Below the pieces are notes generated by a model. That model did not search any database. It was given only the letters and a program-made list of their open reading frames with translations, and was not told the DNA's origin. Both the position numbers and the translations under genes were made by a program. A stretch of DNA of 64,000 nt from Mycolicibacterium phocaicum (GTDB lineage: Bacteria > Actinomycetota > Actinomycetes > Mycobacteriales > Mycobacteriaceae). The stretch covers positions 4,836,001-4,900,000 of the forward strand of contig NZ_AP022616.1 in assembly GCF_010731115.1 (NCBI RefSeq), given 5' to 3'. Below, in pieces: positions 34,513 to 43,774 of the stretch (position 1 is its first letter; each line of letters opens with the position of its first letter).

Positions 34513-35172
34513 TCAGCTCGTTCCGGTGACAGGCCAGACGTCGGTGTACACGAGTTCGTCGAGCGGGCGCGCCGTCGTCCAGCCCACGATCTCGAGTTCG
34601 GGGCGGTCCGGGAACTCCGGCACCGGGCCGACGCACAGCACCGCGATCGGATCCGCCCCGTCGGGCATCCTCAGCAGTGCGGCCAGTTCCGTCGGCTCGA
34701 ACAGCGAAACCCAGCCCAGCCCAAGGCCTTCCGCGCGGGCCGCCAGCCACATGTTCTGGATGGCGCAGGACACCGACGCCAGGTCCATGTGCGGCATGGT
34801 GCGCCGGCCGAAGATGTGGCGCTCCCGATCGTCACCGAGCGCCACCACGAACAGCTCCGCGCAGTCACCGATGCCCTCGACCTTGAGTGCCAGGAACTCG
34901 GCTTCGCGCGGTCCGAGGGCCTCGCCCGTCTGGATCCGCTCGGCGTCGACGAGCTCCTTGATCGCGGTCCGCGTGGCCGGGTCGGTGATGCGCAGGAAGC
35001 GCCACGGCTGCATCAGCCCGACGCTCGGCGCCATGTGCGCGGCCTCCAGGATGCGGCGCAGAACATCTTCGGGCACTTGGGAATTCGGTGTGAAGTGCCG
35101 CATGTCCCGGCGCTCGGACATGACGCGGTAGACGGCTGCGCGTTCGGCGTCGGAGTAACTCGGCTCGCTCAC
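34513..35172 (-). CDS. bluB: BluB-type 5,6-dimethylbenzimidazole synthase / nitroreductase family
   Basis: 219 residues, GTG start. The nitroreductase FMN fold is visible in RRDMRHFTPNSQVPEDVLRR, AAHMAPSVGLMQPWRFLRI and GLGLGWVSLFEP. The SVGLMQPW segment and the preceding MRHF are the BluB signatures: BluB splits FMNH2 with O2 to make the lower ligand of cobalamin. No cobalamin riboswitch or other cob gene is nearby. I take BluB as likely but a generic nitroreductase is possible. Confidence 0.8.
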   Translation of the reverse strand: MSEPSYSDAERAAVYRVMSERRDMRHFTPNSQVPEDVLRRILEAAHMAPSVGLMQPWRFLRITDPATRTAIKELVDAERIQTGEALGPREAEFLALKVEGIGDCAELFVVALGDDRERHIFGRRTMPHMDLASVSCAIQNMWLAARAEGLGLGWVSLFEPTELAALLRMPDGADPIAVLCVGPVPEFPDRPELEIVGWTTARPLDELVYTDVWPVTGTS

Positions 35173-35191
35173 CCCGGGAGGCTAACAGGGG

Positions 35192-35659
35192 TCAGCGGGA
35201 TCCGATCACGTCGGAGTGCCGCCGGTGGGACCGGCGGGACGGGCGCGCTGCCGGCGTGGTTCGGTTGGGGAAGGCGAACCACGCCGCCAGCGCCACGTTG
35301 TAGCCGGTGAGGATCGTGTAGAGCACGGAGTCGCGCGCGTCGAAACCCAGCGGTCCCGGGCTGTGGCTCGAGGTGGCCGCGATGCACACCACCGTCACGA
35401 TGAACCAGCCGACGGCCGCGATGCGGTTGAACAGTGCCGCGCTGCGGCCGAAAGCGGCGAAGACGGTCAGCACGCCGACCACGAGCAGCAGCGAGCAGTG
35501 CAGCGGCGTCACCCGCAGCCACATGATCGGTGCCCCGGCGGCGCCGAAATGCGGGTTCGCCATGGACCAGGCCAGGCCGGTGCCGCCGAAGACGCCCAGG
35601 GCGAAGCCCTGGGCCCCCAGCGCCCAGCGGCCGATCCGCGCCTGTGCCCCGACGTTCAC
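35192..35659 (-). CDS. Membrane protein, DUF4383-like
   Basis: 155 residues from GTG 35659 (an ATG at 35689 would add 10). Four helices are predicted, with VTPLHCSLLLVVGVLTVFAAFGR, a GWFIVTVVCIAA helix and DSVLYTILTGYNVALAAWF. The layout and the PLH and Asp-Tyr-Asn positions resemble DUF4383 proteins. The basic Arg-rich C-terminus (SRRSHRRHSDV) is cytoplasmic. It lies 19 nt upstream of bluB on the same strand. Function unknown. Confidence 0.65.
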   Translation of the reverse strand: MNVGAQARIGRWALGAQGFALGVFGGTGLAWSMANPHFGAAGAPIMWLRVTPLHCSLLLVVGVLTVFAAFGRSAALFNRIAAVGWFIVTVVCIAATSSHSPGPLGFDARDSVLYTILTGYNVALAAWFAFPNRTTPAARPSRRSHRRHSDVIGSR

Positions 35660-35777
35660 GTGCCCAGTGTGACGCGAGGCATCCCGCATCGACACGCGCC
35701 CAAGCGGATACACAGCGCACTCATGAAAAGCGCACAGCGTCCCGTCGTCCGCCCGACCGACAGGACGCCGGCGGAAC

Positions 35778-36695
<918 letters not shown>

Positions 36696-36796
36696 GCCTC
36701 GACCTTAGAGCCGACTGTGTTTGGTCCGCGCCACCCAGGGGTACTAGATCGACACAAACAGCGGCCGTTCGCGGCCCGAATACAGGGAGGTCCTTG

Positions 36797-37072
36797 ATGA
36801 AGCGGTCAGCAGGCGTGGTGGTGTCGGGTGTCATTGCCGGACTGATGCTGGTCGGATGCTCGCCGGCCGTGCAGGGTGGCGACACCAAGTGCAAGGACTT
36901 CGTCGGTGCCGACGAGAAGACGCAGAACGAGGCGGTCAACAAGATGATCAAGGACCGCAAGGGCGCCGATCCGTCGTCGCTGGAGGTGTCGGGGACGCGC
37001 GCGTCGGCGCTGGCGTGGTGCCAGACGGTCGGCCAGCAGGACGCCCCGATCAAGAACGCGCCGCACATCTAG
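36797..37072 (+). CDS. Small lipoprotein, HdeA-like
   Basis: 91 residues from ATG 36797, with GGGAGG 6 nt upstream. The signal peptide ends in LMLVGC, making Cys21 the lipidated residue. The mature part, KCKDFVGADEKTQNEAVNKM to ALAWCQTVG, has two cysteines about 50 residues apart around helices, as in HdeA-type acid-stress chaperones. The HdeA fold is inferred from this pattern only. It is divergent from menB and followed by the hairpin at 37082-37126. Confidence 0.7.
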   Translation: MKRSAGVVVSGVIAGLMLVGCSPAVQGGDTKCKDFVGADEKTQNEAVNKMIKDRKGADPSSLEVSGTRASALAWCQTVGQQDAPIKNAPHI

Positions 37073-37081
37073 ACGGCTGCC

Positions 37082-37126
37082 CGAGCGTGGGGGTTGACGA
37101 GAATTTCTCGTCAACCCCCACACTCG
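37082..37126. terminator. Long hairpin between converging genes
   Basis: The core GTGGGGGTTGACGAGAA at 37087-37103 pairs perfectly with 37105-37121. Outer bases 37082-37085 pair with 37123-37126 after one mismatch. It lies 10 nt after the lipoprotein stop and 4 nt before the deazaflavin reductase stop on the other strand. There is no long T-run. Likely a bidirectional terminator. Confidence 0.75.
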
Positions 37127-37129
37127 TCT

Positions 37130-37582
37130 CTAGACGGGGTCGAACCGGAACACCGCGCAGCGGCCGGCGAGCGCTTCGAATTCGTCGGGGTTGGGTCCGG
37201 TCACCAGGCCGGCGTTCTTCATGAAGCCGACGCCCGTCGGCACCAGGATGGGGAACTGCCGCAACAGCGGTCGGGCCTCTTCGGCGGGTACCTCGAACAG
37301 CCGGACCTCTTCACGGTGCCGGCCCTGCGTGACGGTGGCGGTCGCCGCGGCGCGCGCGTTGCGCACCCAGTCGGCATTGGGGAACCCGCCCACCACGTAG
37401 CGCGCGCCGTCGACCTCGAACGGGGTGATGGGCGTCGACCGCGGTTCACCGGACTTGCGGCCGGGCACGGTCAGCACCACGGGACCCTTGATCGGGACCA
37501 CCCGCATGACCGCCATCATCACCTTGTTCATGGGCTTGAGCCACCACGGTGGCTTGAGATTCGCGTCGCTGTCCCGGGTCAT
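37130..37582 (-). CDS. Deazaflavin (F420)-dependent nitroreductase family protein
   Basis: 150 residues, ATG start. Ddn-family split barrel with VVLTVPGRKSGEPRSTPITPFEVDG, YVVGGFPNADWVRNARAA and EVRLFEVPAEEARPLLRQF. The PGRKSGEPR segment is the F420 phosphate-binding element and is intact, unlike in the copy at 16041. It should bind F420H2 or a related deazaflavin; physiological substrate unknown. Confidence 0.88.
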   Translation of the reverse strand: MTRDSDANLKPPWWLKPMNKVMMAVMRVVPIKGPVVLTVPGRKSGEPRSTPITPFEVDGARYVVGGFPNADWVRNARAAATATVTQGRHREEVRLFEVPAEEARPLLRQFPILVPTGVGFMKNAGLVTGPNPDEFEALAGRCAVFRFDPV

Positions 37583-37653
37583 GATTCGAGGCTAGACGAG
37601 GCGCCGAAACGGCGGTGGCGTGCTATGTTCGCCCAGCTGAAGGAGGGGTTTCG

Positions 37654-38388
37654 ATGTCGAATCAGTGGCCCCCCGGGCAATTCGGGCCTGGGCAGTTCGG
37701 ACCCGGTCAACCACCGGGTCAACCGTATGGGCCCAACCCCTACGGGGCTCCCGGCGTGCCGCCGAGCGTGCCCTACCCGCAGTATCCCCAGCCGCAGCCG
37801 CAGTACCCCCAGCCGATGGGTTACGGCGCGCCGGTGCCCGCCGGGCCGTCGGGACCGTCAGGCGTGACGGCGATCATCGCCGCGGTGCTCAGCATGCTCG
37901 GCGCCCTGTCGACGGCGTTCCAGGCGTTCTCCAGCTGGTACGCGGTCGCGACGCTGGGCGCGCTGATCGGCTCCTACGCGAGTGACACCCGGTCCGAGCT
38001 GATGGGCCTGACCACCGGCATGGCCATCGTGCAGACGATTGTGGCGATCGTGCTGCTCACCGGTGGCGTGCTGCTGGTCCTGGGTCGTGCGGTGGGCCGC
38101 TGGATCGTCATCGGCGGTTGCACGGCCGTGGTGCTCGCGAATGTGGTCGGCCTGTTCGCCTCGCTGACCATCCTCAAGAGCATTGACTCCACCCTCGGCG
38201 GCAGCTACGACGGCATGCAGGCGATGGCGGGGCTGTCGGTGATGAGTGCCGCGATACCGATCGTGTTCGCGCTCGCCACCGGCGTGCTGGCCGCCCTGAA
38301 TTCGACGCAGGCGTGGTGCCGGTGGAAGAGCGGGCAGTCGGCGCCCGTCGCTCCCGTCGGTTACCCGGGCTATCCGCCGCAGTTCTAG
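37654..38388 (+). CDS. Membrane protein with Pro/Gly/Tyr-rich N-terminus
   Basis: 244 residues from ATG 37654, with AAGGAGGGG upstream; an ORF from 37615 adds unsupported residues. The first 75 residues are low-complexity repeats (QFGPGQ, PQYPQPQPQYPQP). Four helices follow (about 82-105, 125-150, 155-175 and 200-222), and a short YPGYPPQF tail. The composition suggests a membrane-anchored intrinsically disordered protein common in mycobacteria. Function unknown. Its TAG is directly adjacent to the stop of the converging MFS gene. Confidence 0.78.
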   Translation: MSNQWPPGQFGPGQFGPGQPPGQPYGPNPYGAPGVPPSVPYPQYPQPQPQYPQPMGYGAPVPAGPSGPSGVTAIIAAVLSMLGALSTAFQAFSSWYAVATLGALIGSYASDTRSELMGLTTGMAIVQTIVAIVLLTGGVLLVLGRAVGRWIVIGGCTAVVLANVVGLFASLTILKSIDSTLGGSYDGMQAMAGLSVMSAAIPIVFALATGVLAALNSTQAWCRWKSGQSAPVAPVGYPGYPPQF

Positions 38389-39657
38389 CTAGACGTAGCG
38401 GTTGCGCCCGGCGAACCAGCCTGCCGTCAGCTGCACCGCGTACACACTGAAGAACAACACGAACGGGACGTGCCAGTTGCCGGACACGTCATGCAGCAGC
38501 CCGAACAGGAACGGGCCGGTGCTGGCGAACAGGTAGCCGAAGCCCTGCGCCATACCCGAGAGCTGTGCGGTGTCCTCGGCGTTGCGGGCGCGCAGCGCGA
38601 TGATGGTCAGCGCCAGTGAGAACGCGCTCAACCCGATGCCGATCATCGTGCTCCACAGCACCGGCGCCGCCATCGGTGCGATCAGCAGGCCGATGGTGCC
38701 GGACACACCCAGCACGCCGAGGCCGACGTTCCACAGGCTCTGGTGCGTGCTGCGCGCGGCCAGCGGCGACAGCAGGAGCGCGATCGGGACGCCGATGAGG
38801 GACATCACCCCGGACATCACGCCGGCGCTGGTCTTGTCCATGCCGTTGTCGATGAAAATCTGTGGGAGCCAGCCCATCATGACGTAGGCCAGGAACGACT
38901 GGCTGCCCATGTAGACCGTCACGGTCCACGCGAGCGGGTTCCGCAAAAGTGAGCGGCGCTTGGTGGTCTGTGCCGCGGTGGCGGCCCAATCGGCGCGATG
39001 GCGCCGGGCGGCGGGGACCCACAGGAGCAGGGCCGCCAGCGCGACGGCCGCCCAGATGGCCAGCGATGGGCGCCAGCCGCCGACGCTGTGTTCGACGGCC
39101 GGCGTGACGGCGGCGCCGAAGGCCCCGCCCGCCTGCAAGGCGCTGGTGTAGATGCCGGTCATCAGACCGACGCGCGCGGGGAACGAACTCTTGATGACCA
39201 CCGGGATCAGCACGTTCGCGAGCGCGACGCCCGACGAGGCGAGCAGCGTGGCACCGAGCATCAGGCCGCCGTCGCCGAACGGCCGCACCGCCAGCCCCAC
39301 GGCCAGGGCGAGCAATGCGAGCGTGACGGTCCGGCCCAGGCCGAGTCGTTTGGACAGCAGCGGCGCGGTGGCGCCGGCGGCGGAGAAGCACAGCACGGGC
39401 AGGGTGGTCAGGATGCCGGCCCAGACCGACGACACCCCGAGTGCGGCGCGCATCTCGCCGAGCAGGGGAGCGACGCTCGTGACCGACGGCCGTAGGTTCA
39501 GCGCGGTGACGACGACGGCGACCGCCAGCAGGACGCTACTGGCCAGACGGGTGTTCGGGCTCGCCGGGACGTCCGTGATCTCGATGGCGCCGTCGAGCTC
39601 GAGTGCCAATTCATCCTCGTAACGGGCGTGTTTGGTTCCGTTCACGGCAGCACTCAT
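38389..39657 (-). CDS. MFS transporter, CynX/NimT family
   Basis: 422 residues with 12 predicted helices and a cytoplasmic N-terminus of about 35 residues. The motifs LNLRPSVTSVAPLLGEMRAALG and FLAYVMMGWLPQIFID are typical for the CynX/NimT (2-nitroimidazole/cyanate) branch. It is divergent from the GntR regulator gene 45 bp away, which probably controls it. Confidence 0.88.
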   Translation of the reverse strand: MSAAVNGTKHARYEDELALELDGAIEITDVPASPNTRLASSVLLAVAVVVTALNLRPSVTSVAPLLGEMRAALGVSSVWAGILTTLPVLCFSAAGATAPLLSKRLGLGRTVTLALLALAVGLAVRPFGDGGLMLGATLLASSGVALANVLIPVVIKSSFPARVGLMTGIYTSALQAGGAFGAAVTPAVEHSVGGWRPSLAIWAAVALAALLLWVPAARRHRADWAATAAQTTKRRSLLRNPLAWTVTVYMGSQSFLAYVMMGWLPQIFIDNGMDKTSAGVMSGVMSLIGVPIALLLSPLAARSTHQSLWNVGLGVLGVSGTIGLLIAPMAAPVLWSTMIGIGLSAFSLALTIIALRARNAEDTAQLSGMAQGFGYLFASTGPFLFGLLHDVSGNWHVPFVLFFSVYAVQLTAGWFAGRNRYV

Positions 39658-39704
39658 CTTGCTATGATGACATACATCCTATGATTGGTTGAAAGGATGA
39701 TTTG

Positions 39705-40415
39705 GTGGCGCTGAACACAGCTCGTCGTACCGGCTTGGTCGAGCAGGTCATCGAACAGCTCCGGGGTTCTGTCTCGGACGGGGAATGGCCTGTCGGGCAT
39801 CGCATCCCCAATGAGACCGATCTCGTCGAGGCACTCGGGGTCGGCCGCAACACCGTGCGCGAGGCCGTGCGGGCACTGGCCCATGCTGGGCTGTTCGAGG
39901 TACGGCAGGGCGACGGCACGTACGTCCGCGCCACCAGTGAGGTGTCAGGCGCGCTGCGCCGGCTCTGCAGCGACGAGCTGCGTGACGTGCTGCAGGTCCG
40001 CCGCGGACTGGAAGTGGAAGGCGCCCGGCTGGCCGCCGCCCACCGGACCGACGACGACATCGTCACCCTGCGGCGGCTGCTGGACGGCCGCGACGACGAG
40101 CAGCGCGCCGGACATCACGACGAATTCGTCCACGCCGACACCGAATTCCACTGCGCCGTCATGCGGGCGTCGGGCAATGCGATGTTGATCGACCTGTACC
40201 TCGGGCTCATCGAGGTCATCACCGCGAGCGTGTCCGTCATGAACGAGACGCCCGTCGAGACCGAGTTCGAGGACCACCACCGGCTGCTCGATCACATCGT
40301 CGCCGGGGATCCCGACGGCGCGGCCGCTGCGGCAGCCGAGCTCTTTGACCGCCTCCTCGCCGGGTTGAGATCCACTCGCGAACCGGGGGTACCTACCACT
40401 CGCGAGCAGACGTAA
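39705..40415 (+). CDS. GntR family regulator, FadR/FCD subfamily
   Basis: 236 residues from GTG 39705; TTG 39702 is one codon upstream. AAAGGA at about 39693 is at normal spacing. N-terminal winged helix: LVEQVIEQLRGSVSDGEWPV, then RIPNETDLVEALGVGRNTVREAVRALAHAGLFEVRQGDGTYV. C-terminal FCD ligand domain has the metal-binding pattern EFHCAVMRASGN and FEDHHRLLDHIV. The ligand is unknown; it is likely to control the divergent MFS gene. The stop codon is inside the left arm of the hairpin at 40401-40461. Confidence 0.9.
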   Translation: MALNTARRTGLVEQVIEQLRGSVSDGEWPVGHRIPNETDLVEALGVGRNTVREAVRALAHAGLFEVRQGDGTYVRATSEVSGALRRLCSDELRDVLQVRRGLEVEGARLAAAHRTDDDIVTLRRLLDGRDDEQRAGHHDEFVHADTEFHCAVMRASGNAMLIDLYLGLIEVITASVSVMNETPVETEFEDHHRLLDHIVAGDPDGAAAAAAELFDRLLAGLRSTREPGVPTTREQT

Positions 40416-40461
40416 AACTGTCGATTTCGGGCGGAAATTGACAGTTTTGCGTCTGCTCGCG
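40401..40461. terminator. 61-nt near-perfect hairpin overlapping the GntR gene end
   Basis: Left arm 40401-40422 (CGCGAGCAGACGTAAAACTG...) pairs with 40440-40461 with one T.G wobble, and the inner bases ATTTC and GAAAT extend the stem to about 28 bp. The regulator's TAA (40413-40415) is inside the left arm. It ends 10 nt before the converging fadD8 stop. Probably a bidirectional terminator; part of the GntR C-terminus is encoded within it. Confidence 0.75.
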
Positions 40462-40471
40462 GAACTGACTG

Positions 40472-42073
40472 CTAGCCGACGGAGCGCTCCGAGCCGGCCC
40501 AGAACTGGGCGCGGACGGCCTTCTTGTCGGGCTTGCCGAGTGCCGTCACCGGCACGGCGTCGGCGATGACGACCTGCTTCGGCGACTGCACCGAGCCCTT
40601 GCGTTCCTTGACCGCCGCCTGAATCTCGGCCGTCATCTTCGCGATGGCCTCCTCGGAGCGGTCGGCGTCCGGGCGCAGCACCACGACGGCCGTGACGGCC
40701 TCGCCCCACTTCTCGTCGGGGGTGCCGACCACACACACCTGCGCGATCGAAGGATGTTCGGCGACAACGTCTTCCACCTCGCGGGGGAACACGTTGAAGC
40801 CGCCGGTGACGATCATGTCCTTGGTGCGGTCGACGATGAACCAGAAGCCGTCCTCGTCCTCGCGGGCCAGGTCGCCGGTGTGCATCCAGCCGCCGGAGAA
40901 CGTGTCTGCGGTGGCCTCGGGCAGGTTCCAGTAGCCACCCGACAGCAGCGGGCCGGACACGCAGATCTCGCCGACCTCGCCCTGCTTGACAGGCCGGCCG
41001 TCGTCGCCGAGCAGCGCGGTGCGCGCGAACAGCGTCGGCCGCCCGCAGGAGGTCAGCCGCTTCTCGTCGTGCTCGCCCTTGGCCAGGTAGGTGATGACCA
41101 TCGGCGCCTCGGACTGGCCGTAGTACTGCGCGAAGATCGGGCCGAACCGGCGGATCGCCTCGGCCAGGCGCACCGGGTTCATGGCCGAGGCGCCGTAGTA
41201 GACGGTCTCGAGCGACGACAGATCGCGCGTGTGCGAGTCGGGGTGGTCCATCAGGGCGTAGATCATCGACGGCACCAGCATGGTCGCGGTGATCTTCTGT
41301 TCTTCGATGACCCGCAGCACCTCGGCGGGGTCGAACTTCTTGAGCACGATCAGCTCGCCGCCCTTGACGATGGTCGGCGTGAAGAACGCGGCGCCGGCGT
41401 GCGACAGCGGCGTGCACATCAGGAACCGCGGGTGCTCGGGCCATTCCCATTCGGCCAGCTGAATGGTCGTCATCGTGCTGATGGACTGCGTCGTGCCGAT
41501 GACGCCCTTGGGCTTGCCGGTGGTGCCACCGGTGTAGGTGAGCCCGCCGACGTGATCGGGCGCCAGGTCGGCGGCCTGCAGCGGCTGCGGCTCGTATTTC
41601 GCGGCTTCGGCGGCCAGGTCGATCGCCGAACCGATCAGCGCGTCCGGCACCGGGCCGATCGTCAGGATCTGCTTGAGCGAGGGCACCTTCTCCAGCAGGC
41701 CGATGGCCCGCTCCACGAAGGCCTCGGTGGGGTCGATGATCAGCGTCGTCACGCCGGCATCGGTCAGGACGTACGCGTGGTCGTCCAGCGAACCGAGAGG
41801 GTGTAGTGCCGTGCGGCGGTAGCCCTGCGTCTGGCTGGCGCCGATGATCATCAGCACCTCGGGCCGGTTCAGCGACAGCAGGCCGCTGCTGGCACCGGAG
41901 CCGGCACCGAGCGCCTCGAAGGCCTGAATGTACTGGCTGATGCGGTCGGCGAGCTGGCCGCCGGTCAGCGTGGTGTCGCCGAGAAACAGGACCGGCTTGT
42001 CCTTGTTGCGCTTGAGGGCGCCGACGGTCAAGTGCCCGGAATGCAGGGGATGGCGCAGCAGGTCGTCACTCAT
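40472..42073 (-). CDS. fadD8: Acyl-CoA synthetase FadD8
   Basis: 533 residues. Adenylation of a carboxylic acid and transfer to CoA. Motifs: LTYTGGTTGKPKGVIGTT (P-loop), YGASAMNPVRLAEAI, YYGQSEAPMVITYL, GGWMHTGDLAREDEDGF and KDMIVTGGFNVFPREVED with the C-terminal Lys in TALGKPDKKAV. It matches the Rv0551c position. A KstR-like operator at 42081-42100 directly precedes its start, which links it to sterol-type catabolism. The native substrate is not known from sequence. Confidence 0.9.
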   Translation of the reverse strand: MSDDLLRHPLHSGHLTVGALKRNKDKPVLFLGDTTLTGGQLADRISQYIQAFEALGAGSGASSGLLSLNRPEVLMIIGASQTQGYRRTALHPLGSLDDHAYVLTDAGVTTLIIDPTEAFVERAIGLLEKVPSLKQILTIGPVPDALIGSAIDLAAEAAKYEPQPLQAADLAPDHVGGLTYTGGTTGKPKGVIGTTQSISTMTTIQLAEWEWPEHPRFLMCTPLSHAGAAFFTPTIVKGGELIVLKKFDPAEVLRVIEEQKITATMLVPSMIYALMDHPDSHTRDLSSLETVYYGASAMNPVRLAEAIRRFGPIFAQYYGQSEAPMVITYLAKGEHDEKRLTSCGRPTLFARTALLGDDGRPVKQGEVGEICVSGPLLSGGYWNLPEATADTFSGGWMHTGDLAREDEDGFWFIVDRTKDMIVTGGFNVFPREVEDVVAEHPSIAQVCVVGTPDEKWGEAVTAVVVLRPDADRSEEAIAKMTAEIQAAVKERKGSVQSPKQVVIADAVPVTALGKPDKKAVRAQFWAGSERSVG

Positions 42074-42080
42074 AGCCTAA

Positions 42081-42100
42081 GACTAGAACGTGTTCTAGTC
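42081..42100. promoter_or_regulatory. KstR-like operator, TAGAACGTGTTCTA
   Basis: Two 9-bp perfect arms (GACTAGAAC and GTTCTAGTC) around GT. The inner 14 bases fit the KstR consensus TNNAACNNGTTNNA exactly. It lies 7 bp upstream of fadD8 (minus strand) and 34 bp upstream of the amidohydrolase (plus strand), so it can repress both. KstR is the TetR-family regulator of cholesterol catabolism in mycobacteria; binding here is inferred. Confidence 0.75.
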
Positions 42101-42134
42101 CGTAGGTCAAGCCCTGCGGTCTAGCATCCACCTC

Positions 42135-43745
42135 ATGGCCAGCGCAGCGGACCTCGTCATCGTCGGAAACATCCTGACCGTCGACCCCGACCGGCCCACC
42201 GCCGAGGCGCTCGCCGTCACCGACGGCCGGATCGTCGCCGTCGGAACGCGTGCCGACGTGCAGCCGTGGATCGGTGCCGACACCGAGGTGCGTGAGGTCG
42301 ACGGTTGCGTCCTGCCCGGGTTCATCGAGGCGCACGGCCACCCGCTGATGGAGGCCGTGGTCCTGGGCGGCCGCATGGTCGACATCCGGCCCGTCACGAT
42401 GCCCGATGCCGCGGACGTCGTGGCCGCGATCCACGCCGAGGTCGCCGCCCGCGGCGCCGACGGTGCCTACCTGAACGGCTGGGACCCGCTACTGCAACAC
42501 GGGCTGCCCGAGCTGACGCAGGCCTGGCTGAACGAAGCGGCGCCCGACACCCCGCTGGTGATCGTGCACAACTCGGGGCACAAGGCGTACTTCAACGCGG
42601 CCGCCGCGGCCAACGCCGGCCTGACCCGCGACACCCCGGACCCGCACGGCGCCAAGTACGGCCGCGACGCCGACGGCGAGCTCGACGGCACCGCGATCGA
42701 GACCGGCGCGGTGCTTCCCCTGGTGACGGGAGTGCTGACGCCCAGCGACTATCCGGCGCTGCTGCTCGCCGAATGCGCGCGGCTGAACCAGGCCGGGTTG
42801 ACGACGTGTTCGGAGATGGCGTTCGACCCGATGTTCCGGCCGGTCCTGGAGCAGATGCGCGACAAGCTCACGGTGCGGCTGCGCACCTACGAGATGTCCA
42901 CCGCGGCGCTGCACACCGATGCGTCGCCCGACAACGGCGACGACATGGTCCGTCAGGCCGGCATCAAGATCTGGGTCGACGGGTCCCCGTGGGTCGGCAA
43001 CATCGACCTCACCTTCCCGTACCTGGACACCGAGGCCACCCGCACCATCGGGGTGGTGCCCGGGTCGTGCGGACACGCCAACTACACGCGCGAGCAGCTC
43101 GCCGAGATCGTCCACACCTTCTTCCCGCAGGGCTGGCAGATGGCCTGTCACGTGCACGGCGATCACGGCGTCGACACCATCCTGGACGTCTACGAGGAAG
43201 CGCTGCAGCGCTGGCCCCGCGACGATCACCGGCTGCGGCTCGAGCACGTCGGCGCCATCACACCGGCGCAACTGCAGCGGGCGCACGATCTCGGAGTCAC
43301 GTGCAGCGTGTTCGTCGACCAGATCCATTACTGGGGCGACGTCATCGTCGACGGCCTGTTCGGCCCGGAAAAGGGCGACGTGTGGATGCCGGCCGGGTCC
43401 GCGGTCGCGACCGGCATGCGGATCTCGCTGCACAACGACCCGCCCGTGACGCCCGAGGAGCCGCTGCGCAACATCAGCGTCGCGGCCACCCGGACCGCAC
43501 CCAGCGGCCGCGTGCTGGCGCCGCAGGAACGGCTCACCGTCGACCAGGCGATCCGGGCCCAGACCATCGACGCGGCCTGGCAGCTGTTCTCCGACGACGT
43601 CATCGGTTCGCTGGAAGTCGGCAAGTACGCAGATCTGGTGGTGCTGTCCGCCGATCCGCGCACGGTGCCGCCGGAAGACGTCGCTGACCTGGAAGTCCTC
43701 GCGACTTACCTGGCAGGGCAACAGGTTCACGCCAAAGCCGACTGA
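42135..43745 (+). CDS. Amidohydrolase family protein (YtcJ-like)
   Basis: 536 residues from ATG 42135. Metal-dependent hydrolase fold: LPGFIEAHGHPL (first metal HxH), KIWVDGSPWVGNIDL, QMACHVHGDHGVDTILD, LRLEHVGAI and a C-terminal YADLVVLSADPRTV. It belongs to the Rv0552/YtcJ group (amidohydrolase_3). The substrate is unknown. The shared divergent operator with fadD8 suggests that both act in one catabolic programme. Confidence 0.88.
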   Translation: MASAADLVIVGNILTVDPDRPTAEALAVTDGRIVAVGTRADVQPWIGADTEVREVDGCVLPGFIEAHGHPLMEAVVLGGRMVDIRPVTMPDAADVVAAIHAEVAARGADGAYLNGWDPLLQHGLPELTQAWLNEAAPDTPLVIVHNSGHKAYFNAAAAANAGLTRDTPDPHGAKYGRDADGELDGTAIETGAVLPLVTGVLTPSDYPALLLAECARLNQAGLTTCSEMAFDPMFRPVLEQMRDKLTVRLRTYEMSTAALHTDASPDNGDDMVRQAGIKIWVDGSPWVGNIDLTFPYLDTEATRTIGVVPGSCGHANYTREQLAEIVHTFFPQGWQMACHVHGDHGVDTILDVYEEALQRWPRDDHRLRLEHVGAITPAQLQRAHDLGVTCSVFVDQIHYWGDVIVDGLFGPEKGDVWMPAGSAVATGMRISLHNDPPVTPEEPLRNISVAATRTAPSGRVLAPQERLTVDQAIRAQTIDAAWQLFSDDVIGSLEVGKYADLVVLSADPRTVPPEDVADLEVLATYLAGQQVHAKAD

Positions 43746-43774
43746 GCGCGCGGCAGACGTGGCAGGCTCAGCAC

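Noticed and set aside
39671..39683. CATA-N5-TATG between the MFS and GntR genes as the GntR operator
   Set aside because: Arms are only 4 bp and could occur by chance; location is suitable but support is too thin for a feature.
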